Below, in pieces: positions 41,175 to 49,807 of a stretch of DNA of 64,000 bases. The DNA comes from Halorhabdus tiamatea SARL4B. Lineage in GTDB: Archaea > Halobacteriota > Halobacteria > Halobacteriales > Haloarculaceae. Under the pieces are notes generated by a model. The model was not told the DNA's origin. It saw only the letters and a list, made by a program, of their open reading frames with translations, and made no database searches. Numbering within the stretch: position 1 is the first letter of the stretch; every line of letters begins with the position of its first letter. The DNA is taken from NCBI RefSeq assembly GCF_000470655.1, contig NC_021921.1, forward strand, positions 930,001 to 994,000, written 5' to 3'. A program made the translations under genes and the position numbers.

Positions 41175-41780
41175 TTAATGAAACATCCCCACTTCTTTGA
41201 GGTGTTCATAATGATCCATATCCCGGTAATCGAAGATCTCCGCAGGATGACCGCCAGCGATAGCACCTTTAGGAATGTCTTGTGTTACCGTTGAACCAGC
41301 CTGTATGATAGCACCCTCCTCAATTGTGACTCCGGGGATAATTGTTACACGTGCACCAAGCCAGACGTTATCTTGAATCTTTACGCTCTGGTAGACGTAG
41401 GTATCATCGTATGGAATCGCATTTCCATCATCATACTTATGATTTCGTGTTAGAATCAGACAGCCAGGACCGGAGTGGAAGTTATCCCCAATCGTTACCT
41501 CTCCTCCACCTCTGATACGGAGTCCGTTGAAGTTAACGTTATTACCAAGTGACGTCTGTTCTGTCACCCGGCTCGGCCCATTTACTTTGAGATCAGTTCC
41601 GACAGAGTCTGCTGTCGCTGCCACCCGCTGAGTGTAATATCGTGGTTCGAGTCGATGCTTGATATAAAGTGTTGCTGTTATTGCAGTCAAGACAATGCCG
41701 TTGGTTCGAAGATGTTGCATGCCCTTCCACAAAAGACCGGTCATACTGCTCAAGAGAGGCTTATTAAATATATAAGACAC
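41175..41780 (-). CDS. Hexapeptide-repeat (LbH) acyltransferase
   Basis: 201 residues. A left-handed beta-helix is read from about 68 to 180: LGNNVNFNGLRIRGGGEVTIGDNFHSG, VKIQDNVWLGARVTIIPGVTIEEGAIIQAGSTVTQDIPKGAIAGGHPAEI. His in LTRNHKYDD is the likely catalytic base. It resembles WbbJ/maltose-acetyltransferase-type enzymes that O- or N-acetylate sugars using acetyl-CoA. It may acetylate the cluster's glycan or a nonulosonate precursor; the target is inferred. Confidence 0.82.
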   Translation of the reverse strand: MSYIFNKPLLSSMTGLLWKGMQHLRTNGIVLTAITATLYIKHRLEPRYYTQRVAATADSVGTDLKVNGPSRVTEQTSLGNNVNFNGLRIRGGGEVTIGDNFHSGPGCLILTRNHKYDDGNAIPYDDTYVYQSVKIQDNVWLGARVTIIPGVTIEEGAIIQAGSTVTQDIPKGAIAGGHPAEIFDYRDMDHYEHLKEVGMFH

Positions 41781-42116
41781 GCAATTGACCTATGTTTGTA
41801 TAACCGCGATTACAGCTATATTCAATGCCTGCACCAGCTCAACCCGCCACCTGGGCAAGTAATATATCCGCTGTACGTGTCATCCCAAGGATGTAACAGC
41901 GAGATTGCCTGAACATGTGATATTATCTGTTGTTTCGAGCGACTCGCCTGAGCTCCTCGTAGGGATCGCGACCATATTTACGCCATACTTAGGTGTTTTG
42001 AACAACAGATTTCGTAAATATGACGAGAAACTAACCAAAATTGGTCTCTGGCATTAAAAGGATGTCACAGAATACATCTGCCATCGAGCTATCTATCAAG
42101 CGTCTCAAAGGGTAAG
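41781..42116. other. AT-rich intergenic region
   Basis: It holds a minus-strand TATA-like tatataa (41766-41775) just upstream of the acyltransferase. I see no gene or repeat in the remainder. Confidence 0.4.
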
Positions 42117-42455
42117 CTACTGAATTGATGCACAACGTTCCTCAAAGTTGATTGTTGGTTTCGAAATGTAGAATTGATTATAAATTAGAATCCTCATCAC
42201 TAGATTTTTGTGGATTCTTTGCCAAGATAAAAGACGTTGAGATATGACGTCAGTCTGACCTTTAAGAAACCCCGACCGGTGTGCGAGCCACGGTCGCAGC
42301 ACCGATGCGTGACTTTCGCGGATATTGATGTGAATGTCTCTATCAGCATATTCACTGTCGTGATCAACTACGTAGTTCCGGTCGAAGGTGTCGACGTCAT
42401 ACAGCAGTTCGTATGCCCGAAATCCGTCGATACAGCGAGTAGCGACTCTTGACTA
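42117..42455 (-). pseudogene. Remnant of an IS1595-like transposase
   Basis: On the minus strand the reading CIDGFRAYELLYDVDTFDRN ... HINIRESHASVLRPWLAHRS gives the D-x-x-x-Y and H-x-N-x-x-E-S type end of IS1595-style transposases. Only the last third remains, with no start; it then runs into unrelated AT-rich sequence. The family label is from pattern memory and could be wrong. Confidence 0.5.
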
Positions 42456-42562
42456 TGGTTGTCGATCAGAAGTTACACAGTTGCATATTTGGTGAATTTT
42501 GTAGGATTCACGCAATAGTTATTTATAGTATGATCAATAAGTGTAAAATTTAGTTATTGTTA

Positions 42563-43605
42563 GAATTATCTGCCCAAAGATTGTTGCTGTACACAATTGA
42601 CCACCTCAACGAGATCTCTGTCGAAGAACTCCAAGATGCTCTTGACAATGTTGACGGAAACAAGCCGACACAAAGGTTATTAGCGACGATTGCGTACACG
42701 AACGGTGTGACGTAGACCGAACTTGTCGAGTGGCACGACACTGGTCGAAGAACGATCTATAGCTGGCTTATGCGACTTGATACGGACGAACCGCTTGAGC
42801 AAGCTGTGTCTGATGCTCACCGATCTGGGAGAACCGGAAATTCTCAGAATTACGTCAAGAAGAGTTCGAACAAATCGTTCACGAACCTCCCGAGGAAGTC
42901 GGGATCGACGCGCCGGCGTGGACGCCGGCGCTCGTCCAGCAGTATCTCGAAGAAACCTACGGCGTCGAGTACTCCTATCCGAGTTGCCGACGGTTGTTGA
43001 AAGAAGCTGCATTGAGTTATCAAAAACCGCGCCGTTCAACCGTCGAAGCCGAAGAATCCGACACAGAAGCATTTCACGACGAGCTCAAAAAAAAAGCGAG
43101 CGGAGATGGACACCACAGTAGTCTGCATCGATCAAACAAAGAAATCGGTCCAAGTCGAGCCGCGTGCCGCGTGGTTTCCGCGCGACACGCGGCCCTCCGT
43201 CGAATTGTCCGGACAACGCGACTGGACGTGTCTGCTGGGCGCGATTACCGAAGACGGTGAACACATTTTCTCCCGATTCACCGAGTGCGTCACCGCCGAA
43301 CACGCGAAACATTTCATTCTCGTATTTTGTGGAGAATTCGAAGATGACTTGATCGTCGTGCTAGATGGAGCGCCGGATTTCCAGACGTCGGCCGTCACGG
43401 ACCTGGCGGCCCGTGACGACCTCGCTTTCGTGATGTTCCCAGCGTATTCACCGGTACTGAATCCAGTCGAAGAATGCTGGAGACAGCTACAAAACGCGCT
43501 TAGTAACCGTTTCTTTAATGCCCTCACTGAGTTAACGACCACGATCGATGAAGCTCTCGAACAACTTTCGACCCCAATAGTGAGAAATTAATTCTAACGT
43601 CTACT
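42563..43605 (+). pseudogene. Decayed IS630-family element
   Basis: Three frames together give one IS630 transposase. The HTH part reads ISVEELQDALDNVDGNKPTQ then an in-frame TAG (about 42715). The middle, HEPPEEVGIDAPAWTPALVQ, is in another frame. A frameshift at the A9 run (43087-43095) precedes MDTTVVCIDQTKKSVQVEPR to the end (VVLDGAPDFQ, YSPVLNPVEECWRQLQ: Asp...Asp...Glu). Inverted GTTAGAATTA/TAATTCTAAC ends are visible near 42560 and 43592. Not functional. Confidence 0.8.
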
Positions 43606-43853
43606 ATAGTTATTTGTCACCCGCATACGAACAGCACCCACGGCCTTCGAGTCCGGAAAAGATAAAAATTATTAAATTATACCAATTCATGTGATGTGAT
43701 CGAGAACATGTCGAGTATTTTGGCAAACTCTTCGGCGTGATAATTCTTTCAATCTCTTTAATGATAACTATAGTGTACTTTTAAATATGTCTGATTGGAG
43801 TTACAGAATAAATATATAAATTTCAAAGTCACCTCCGCTACATTTTCCAAACC
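43606..43853. other. AT-rich intergenic region
   Basis: Between the IS630 relic and the GT2 gene; I see no gene, RNA or repeat here. Confidence 0.3.
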
Positions 43854-44684
43854 CTAAAATCCCATATTTCTAATCCGATTTTTGATTTTTTTCTTTATTG
43901 ACTCATTATCTACAGTATCTACCCAACCGGTATTCACATAGTTCACATCAGTATATCCCCACTTATTAAGGAAGTATTCGAACGAATCTTGATTCTTTGA
44001 GTTGGAATTACGATTACTGGTATAGTAATTATCACCCCCCGGATAGTGGCGAATCAGAACGTCAGGACAAATCCCAAATTCCCAGTTGGTCTGTTTCCAA
44101 TGGCCAATATAGAAGTCAGCATGTTCCCAACCGATAACATATTCTTCATCCCATGAGTAGTCCATAACTGCTTCACGCCGAAATACGGCTGCGTTTGGAA
44201 TGAAATCCCAAGGAATAAATGATAAACCATGGATGAACTCGACTTCTTTTTTAGGAGTGATGAATTTTAGTATATCACCACCGTTTGATTCGTCAAAATC
44301 CCGACAGCCATCATATATTCGCCCGTGATCTGGTTCAAAAATCAGCCCACCAATCCCCCCAAGCTCTTCTTGAACTCGTAATATTTTAATTAAGTCCATT
44401 ATATCAGGAGGAAGAACATGATCAGTATCTACAATAAATAAATAGTCTTCTTTTAATTCATTCACAATTTCATTCCGCCCTTTTCCAAGCCCTGCATCAA
44501 ATTCTAAATCAATTATAGTTAATTCAAAACTCCAATCTGAAGAGTAAATAGATTTTTTATTACTAGTCATTTTTCCATCGTCCGCAACAATAACTCGATC
44601 AATCGGATGTGCTTCTACAGACTTCAATAAATTCCTCAGGTCATCATCTCGGCTGAATACCTTTGTCCCAAGAGCGACGGACAT
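43854..44684 (-). CDS. GT2-like glycosyltransferase
   Basis: 276 residues. GT-A start MSVALGTKVFSRDDDLRNLL, RVIVADDGK, the D-x-D motif in LFIVDTDHVLPPDIMDLI, and an acceptor-side EYVIGWEHADFYIGHWKQ with ED-like Glu-His. Probably adds a sugar to the glycan; substrate unknown. Very AT-rich and Lys/Asn/Ile-rich, unlike ordinary haloarchaeal proteins, which supports foreign origin. Divergent from the methyltransferase gene. Confidence 0.78.
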   Translation of the reverse strand: MSVALGTKVFSRDDDLRNLLKSVEAHPIDRVIVADDGKMTSNKKSIYSSDWSFELTIIDLEFDAGLGKGRNEIVNELKEDYLFIVDTDHVLPPDIMDLIKILRVQEELGGIGGLIFEPDHGRIYDGCRDFDESNGGDILKFITPKKEVEFIHGLSFIPWDFIPNAAVFRREAVMDYSWDEEYVIGWEHADFYIGHWKQTNWEFGICPDVLIRHYPGGDNYYTSNRNSNSKNQDSFEYFLNKWGYTDVNYVNTGWVDTVDNESIKKKIKNRIRNMGF

Positions 44685-44748
44685 ATAGTAGAGAAAGTCG
44701 TCGTCCGTAATAAGAAGGCCGGTACAAACCGATAATTACCCTCAGACA

Positions 44749-45579
44749 GTGTTGTTAACTCCATCCAAGATGAATATAATCAGCAAGGCGATAAACGACT
44801 ATCGTACAAATGGGTTGAAGTCAGTCCTAAAAAAGGGATCGAATTATATACCAAATCCAGTCGTTATGGGAAAATCAATATATCTATATACTCGATCTAT
44901 ATACCCAGGATATATTACATATAAAGGAGTGGATATATATATTAAAAGCCCGATTGCTCGGCATGGCTTGTCTAGATTTGCACAGAAAAGGTATGAACAT
45001 CAGGAGGCAAAGCTTATAAGACAACATTTGCCAGAAGATCAACCAGTAGTAGAGTTAGGAGGCGGATTGGGGTTTATATCTGTATTTATCGACAAGCATA
45101 TATCGCCAGATCATCAGCCAACTGTCGTTGAAGCAAACGAAGACCTAATCCCAATGATTCATACTACGGCAAAATTAAATAATTCAAATCTGTCGATTAT
45201 ACACGCAGCATACTCGCCAGATACTAATGAGGTGGATCTCATGCTGTCAAATGATTTTGTCGCAAGCTCTACAGAAACAAATCCCACACAGAATCCTGGG
45301 ATACAGAAAGTTCCGACAATTTCACTTGAGGATCTATCGGAGGACCTACAATATGACGAATACTCTCTGATATGTGATATTGAGGGCGCTGAATTTAAAA
45401 TGGTTTACGATGAGGACGAGATTCAGTATATTACTGAAAATTTCTCAACATTAATAATTGAAATTCATGGATCAGATAGTCAACAGAAAAACTTGAGAAA
45501 CGATCTCTGCAAGGCAGGATATCATAATGAAGATTGTAGCGGGAATGTTTATGTGTTTAAAAGAAAGCAGCCTGAATAA
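44749..45579 (+). CDS. FkbM-family methyltransferase
   Basis: 276 residues; a second ATG at 44770 (MNIISKAINDYRTNG) is an equally good start. SAM-binding motif VVELGGGLGFISVFID, the post-I acidic VVEANEDLIP, and the FkbM-type ISLEDL...YSLICDIEGAEFKM. Family members O-methylate sugars and other hydroxyls, so a glycan hydroxyl is the likely target here. AT-rich; divergent from GT2. Confidence 0.85.
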   Translation: MLLTPSKMNIISKAINDYRTNGLKSVLKKGSNYIPNPVVMGKSIYLYTRSIYPGYITYKGVDIYIKSPIARHGLSRFAQKRYEHQEAKLIRQHLPEDQPVVELGGGLGFISVFIDKHISPDHQPTVVEANEDLIPMIHTTAKLNNSNLSIIHAAYSPDTNEVDLMLSNDFVASSTETNPTQNPGIQKVPTISLEDLSEDLQYDEYSLICDIEGAEFKMVYDEDEIQYITENFSTLIIEIHGSDSQQKNLRNDLCKAGYHNEDCSGNVYVFKRKQPE

Positions 45580-45591
45580 ATTGAAGTATTC

Positions 45592-45801
45592 GGCTTTGGT
45601 AAACCGCCAAGCGGGTTTTTGTTTCACTGAGTCACTGCTTGCTTGATGCTGTAGACTGCACGCATCAAGACGATCTCACCTGTACTAACCAAAGTCAGAC
45701 AGAAAATGTCACCTTCTGAGAGTTTTAACAGTTACGCCGCTGCAGAGACCGACGACGACTGGCTCAAACTATTCGCGTTCGCATGGAACCAGCTTATCTG
45801 A
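45592..45801. mobile_element. IS remnant
   Basis: GGCTTTGGTAAACC (about 45592) and, inverted, ACTAACCAAAGTC (45683-45697) look like IS terminal repeats. After it an ATG at 45706 gives a 31-residue frame ending FAFAWNQLI and TGA (45799-45801), similar in feel to a transposase C-terminus. GC-rich compared with its flanks. Family not determined. Confidence 0.4.
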
Positions 45802-45824
45802 ACACTACCGTTAAACGCGGCCCT

Positions 45825-46874
45825 TTATTTGTAGCCCAGCATCTGGAGATGCTCATCCACAGCTTTATCGTCTATTTTATCATGGCTTTGGGGGCCTTCT
45901 TTAGTTATTTGTCGACGTTTGTCACCCTCAATCGACAGCCAGGGAACGTGTCTTAATTCAGAACTATATATACCTTCGTAATGAAAAAATTGTTTGCCGG
46001 CCACTTTTTCACCAAGTAATTCACCATGATCAGAGGTGATTACAGTTTTACCCGAGAGTTCATCTACAATATCTGCCACATATTCTAAAACAAATTTTAA
46101 ATTTTCTTCATACACTTCCTTTAATACGTCATCTGATATATATCCTCTAGTAGCTAACGTCATCAGACCATTCACTACATTTTTATCGTCTTCAATAGAT
46201 GAGTGATCTGTCCAGTAGGAAAACTCAAAGCCCTGTTTTCTGAATTTATTTCGAAGTTCTTTAGCTTTAGTGCCAAAATACGGATCATGAGGTTGGAGAT
46301 AGTGAATAATAAGTCGTTTGTTGGGATTTTTTTCATATTGATCAATAGATATTTCATTTACACGCTTGGGATGAACATTATTAACGTGCCCTGCCTCGAT
46401 CACTTTCCCGTTATTACTTACTGACTCTACACGTGAGTTTGATTCAATGATTCTCTCACCCGTGTACGTTGTCACAATATCATGAAAATAGTCTTGAGCA
46501 ACAACCGATGTGTAAGGATTTGCGGTGACCATAACACTATCGTGATAGGGAGAATTAGGAAAACCTTTTTCATAAAATTCTTTACTGTGTCCTCCTGGGG
46601 AGACGACTCGGCTCAATTCGCCCGAAAATATATTATGTTTTTTAAATATATCATAGCGACAAGCGTCTAATATTATTAAATTGTCCCAATCTTTCTGCAT
46701 GATATTAATCCCGGAGCCGTATTTTTTTTCAAAGTGATTTTTTGTTACGTAGTTATTGAATTTGAGTTCAGTTAGAGTTTTTAAGTTCCTGAGTTCAGTC
46801 AGCAATTTAATTGGATTACTTACCACGCCTAGCAGATTTTTTAGATTATATCTATCTGAAATCATTCTTGACAA
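45825..46874 (-). CDS. Alkaline-phosphatase-superfamily protein of the LDACRYD type (second)
   Basis: 349 residues. WDNLIILDACRYDIF (first metal Asp), SPGGHSKEFYEKGF (Ser as the likely nucleophile), LIIHYLQPHDPYFG, TVITSDHGELLGEKVAG (second metal site) and RHVPWLSI. Paralogue of 35751-36692, sharing LDACRYD, the QPH-P loop and the DHG box. AT-rich. It is on the strand of the neuB operon, after neuB, and may be its last gene. Confidence 0.75.
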   Translation of the reverse strand: MSRMISDRYNLKNLLGVVSNPIKLLTELRNLKTLTELKFNNYVTKNHFEKKYGSGINIMQKDWDNLIILDACRYDIFKKHNIFSGELSRVVSPGGHSKEFYEKGFPNSPYHDSVMVTANPYTSVVAQDYFHDIVTTYTGERIIESNSRVESVSNNGKVIEAGHVNNVHPKRVNEISIDQYEKNPNKRLIIHYLQPHDPYFGTKAKELRNKFRKQGFEFSYWTDHSSIEDDKNVVNGLMTLATRGYISDDVLKEVYEENLKFVLEYVADIVDELSGKTVITSDHGELLGEKVAGKQFFHYEGIYSSELRHVPWLSIEGDKRRQITKEGPQSHDKIDDKAVDEHLQMLGYK

Positions 46875-47032
46875 TCTATTTTAATGGAAGTATCCAGAGG
46901 ATGCATTCAGTCATTTGGTTCGCCAATAGTGTCAAAAACCATATGTCCACTTTCATATTGGCAAACTCGTATTATCTAATGGCTCCATCCCCTTTCATGC
47001 ATGTACACTACAACAAACATAGTATGATATAT

Positions 47033-48118
47033 TCATAAGCTTTCCCATGTTATTATCTCATCGGCTTCAATTGTTTGCGCTGCAGTCTGTCCAAGTATGA
47101 TATTTAACATAGTTGGAGAAATCCCGGTTCCAGGACGTTTAATCGCCAAGTCATTTTGAGAGATCTCTTCGCCCTCTTCTATTGTGCGAGCTGCAACAAG
47201 ACTTCGCCGGGCATGTTTACGGCTTTCCACCTCCGCGTCAATGGGTGCTTTTCTAGAGATCCCAGTAGTGGCATTCAGCCGATTAATGTTCCGACGGAAC
47301 GTTTGAATATCCTTGGGATCCATTGCATGATAGTGGTCGTTCCCTTCCAAGGATTTGTCGAGTGTGAAATGCTTTTCGATAACCTTAGCTCCCTTCACAA
47401 CAGAATTCAAAAGTGTTATCATTGAATCATCTGGAGGAACATGATCTGAGTATCCAACTGTATATTCAGGATACAATCGATGAAGATGCTCGATCATCCC
47501 GAGATTGGCGTTATCTTGTTCTGTAGGGTACTGAAGAACACAGTGGAGTAAACACAACTCTATGTCTGGTGCTTCTTCTTCAATCACGCGAACTGCATTG
47601 TCGATTTCGCCGACAGTACTTGCCCCAGTAGATAAGAGTATTGGCTTCCCCTTGTTTGCCACATAGCGGAGCAGGGGATGATTGGTGATATCAGCGCTAG
47701 CAATTTTATATGCAGGGACAAGTTCTTCGAGGTAATCTACGGCGTGGAAATCAAATGGTGTTGAGAGGAAGTCAATCTCGTGGTTATCCGTCGTCCATTT
47801 CGAGATCTCTTCAAATTCATCCGCGCCAAAATCATCGTATTGAGAGAATAGTTCGTATTGATTCTTTGCTGACTCTTCACTTGTATCCCAGTATGCGGGC
47901 GACTGTTTCGAAGCAAGTTGGTCCGCTGAATACGACTGGAACTTTACGGCATCAGCACCAGCTGTGGCAGCTTTGGAAACCATCTTCTTTGCAGCTTCAA
48001 GAGGAGGTATCTCTTCTTTTTCTGCAATATCGAAATAATTGACTCCGATTTCTGCGATTAAATATGGCTGTTCGCGACTGTCGATATTTCTGCTATTTAT
48101 TTCCATAGTTATTTTCAA
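47033..48118 (-). CDS. neuB: NeuB-type nonulosonic acid synthase
   Basis: 361 residues. The TIM-barrel N-terminal domain (PYLIAEIGVNYFDI, AGADAVKFQSYSAD, FLSTPFD, YKIASADITNHPLL, LSTGAST, VGYSDH, IEKHFTLD) is followed by an antifreeze-like SAF domain (SLVAARTIEEGEEISQNDLAIKRPGTGISP). Condenses phosphoenolpyruvate with an N-acetylated amino sugar to give a sialic, legionaminic or pseudaminic acid; which one is not visible. It overlaps the NeuA-PseG gene by 26 bp, so they are coupled. Confidence 0.9.
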   Translation of the reverse strand: MKITMEINSRNIDSREQPYLIAEIGVNYFDIAEKEEIPPLEAAKKMVSKAATAGADAVKFQSYSADQLASKQSPAYWDTSEESAKNQYELFSQYDDFGADEFEEISKWTTDNHEIDFLSTPFDFHAVDYLEELVPAYKIASADITNHPLLRYVANKGKPILLSTGASTVGEIDNAVRVIEEEAPDIELCLLHCVLQYPTEQDNANLGMIEHLHRLYPEYTVGYSDHVPPDDSMITLLNSVVKGAKVIEKHFTLDKSLEGNDHYHAMDPKDIQTFRRNINRLNATTGISRKAPIDAEVESRKHARRSLVAARTIEEGEEISQNDLAIKRPGTGISPTMLNIILGQTAAQTIEADEIITWESL

Positions 48119-49742
48119 ACAATATTTGTTTGATTCGCTCTACTCCCTTCGATATGTTGTGATTCTCGAGCGCATTGCGCATTGTTTGACGTGTCGATCT
48201 ATCATCAATATAGTCTTTGATCGCGGTCCGAATATTCTCTTCGGTCACATAGTCTGCCAGACCTAGAGAGAGAACACCCCGTGAAATGTGTGCATATGGA
48301 TGTTTTTGCTCCCTGTCGTTCTGTGCAATCGATATCACAGGAAGATTTAGCGACCCTGCCTCATATAACGTGCGGCCATTAGATGTGACTAATAAGTCTG
48401 CTTGTTCCATATGCTCAGCCATAGAGTCAATATTTTGACTTACATCAACTTGAATATCAGAAGGGAATTGTGAAATAATTGGGTCGAGTGTCTCCCGCTT
48501 AGAATACCCTAGTCCTAGCACCACATCTAAATGCACTTTATGATCCAGATTAGATAAGGCACGAAGCGTTTTTGCAGTGAGATTATTTTCATCGCCCCCC
48601 CCAAATGAAATCATAATTCGTTCCACAGTGGGAATTTCCGAATGTGGTGTCGCATACCGAAATTCATTCCGCAAACAAAAATATTCGAAGCCGAAGAAGC
48701 GGTTCTCTAGTGGATTTGAGTGTTCATATAGTGCATTGATTACGGCATCAGCATAATTACTCCCGGTACCCAGATCCTCGAAGTTAACAACGCGGGTAGC
48801 ATATTTTTGAATATCTTTTATATATTCTGCAGAAGTATCTAAGATATCATTTACGACTATATCTGGAGATTCCGACTGAATATACTCTATGAACGAGGTT
48901 TCATCATTAAAAATACGATAATCGTAATTACTTTCATTCAGCATTTCAATTGCGAGACTGTCCTTTGATTCGACCGCGAATAAAATGTCGTGTGCAAATA
49001 AGTGGTCCGCGATTGTGATTCCCCGATAGACATGGCCCGTTCCTGCGCTTTCATTTCCAATTACTCTATAAATGACCTGTTTCCGCTGGAGTTGACTTTC
49101 AGCTAGTAACCAATCCGAATATGTATCAATATCTATTCCCTTATCTCGAGAGACCTGATAGAGATGGGGGTCTTCGCCTATGCGAAGTCCATCTTCTATT
49201 AGATCGCAGTGGGACAAAAACACGCCAACCTCTTCATAAATAGAATCCATTAGCTGTCTATTTTTTCGCCCCTCTGAAACAGGTTTATAACCACTAGGAG
49301 CCTCTTTCCAATAGTTGTGGGTGCTGTCTTTAACAAATACCACACTCTTGGAATCGCGATTTAAGCCAGTATTAAGGCCTTCGTCGATCGACTCGACAGA
49401 TATGAGTGGTACTGTCGGTTGAAAACTAAGCACATACCGGAAGTCATTATTGACTTCATCAAGCGCATGTTTAGTAACAGGTGCGAGCGGGACATCATCG
49501 GTCGCCAGATCTTTGGGCCGATCAATAATGGAGTCTACACCGTACTGCCGTCCAATTTGTGCTATTTCAGAACTGTCCGTAGTTAGAGCCACATGATCGA
49601 CTATATCAGATTTTTTGCTTGTTTCAATTACATGAGCAACTAATGGGAGGTTACCCAGCTGGCGCAAATTTTTCCTTGGGATCCCTTTAGACCCCTTTCT
49701 TGCAGGTATTATTGATACAATTTTCCCGGTCATAACGGTCAC
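48093..49742 (-). CDS. NeuA-PseG fusion: CMP-nonulosonate synthetase and nucleotide-sugar hydrolase
   Basis: 549 residues. N-terminal domain (about 5-225) is a CMP-sugar cytidylyltransferase: IIPARKGSKGIPRKNLRQLG, TTDSSEIAQI, LSFQPTVPLIS, DIDTYSDWLLAE. C-terminal domain (about 228-545) is PseG-like, GT-B fold: NESAGTGHVYRGITIADHL, MISFGGGDENNLT, SNGRTLYEAGSLNLPVIS. PseG removes UDP from the amino-sugar precursor ahead of NeuB, and NeuA activates the product, so one protein covers the steps before and after NeuB. The order on the transcript is this gene, then neuB. Confidence 0.87.
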   Translation of the reverse strand: MTVMTGKIVSIIPARKGSKGIPRKNLRQLGNLPLVAHVIETSKKSDIVDHVALTTDSSEIAQIGRQYGVDSIIDRPKDLATDDVPLAPVTKHALDEVNNDFRYVLSFQPTVPLISVESIDEGLNTGLNRDSKSVVFVKDSTHNYWKEAPSGYKPVSEGRKNRQLMDSIYEEVGVFLSHCDLIEDGLRIGEDPHLYQVSRDKGIDIDTYSDWLLAESQLQRKQVIYRVIGNESAGTGHVYRGITIADHLFAHDILFAVESKDSLAIEMLNESNYDYRIFNDETSFIEYIQSESPDIVVNDILDTSAEYIKDIQKYATRVVNFEDLGTGSNYADAVINALYEHSNPLENRFFGFEYFCLRNEFRYATPHSEIPTVERIMISFGGGDENNLTAKTLRALSNLDHKVHLDVVLGLGYSKRETLDPIISQFPSDIQVDVSQNIDSMAEHMEQADLLVTSNGRTLYEAGSLNLPVISIAQNDREQKHPYAHISRGVLSLGLADYVTEENIRTAIKDYIDDRSTRQTMRNALENHNISKGVERIKQILFENNYGNK

Positions 49743-49807
49743 ATCGACATCTCGGTCGCACTTTGTTGGGAGTGATTAAAGAGTTGTCCTCTTGTCCTCA
49801 GATCTCC

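Noticed and set aside
42237-42452. Plus-strand frame of 71 codons
   Set aside because: The minus strand reads as a transposase end over the same bases; the plus frame resembles nothing.
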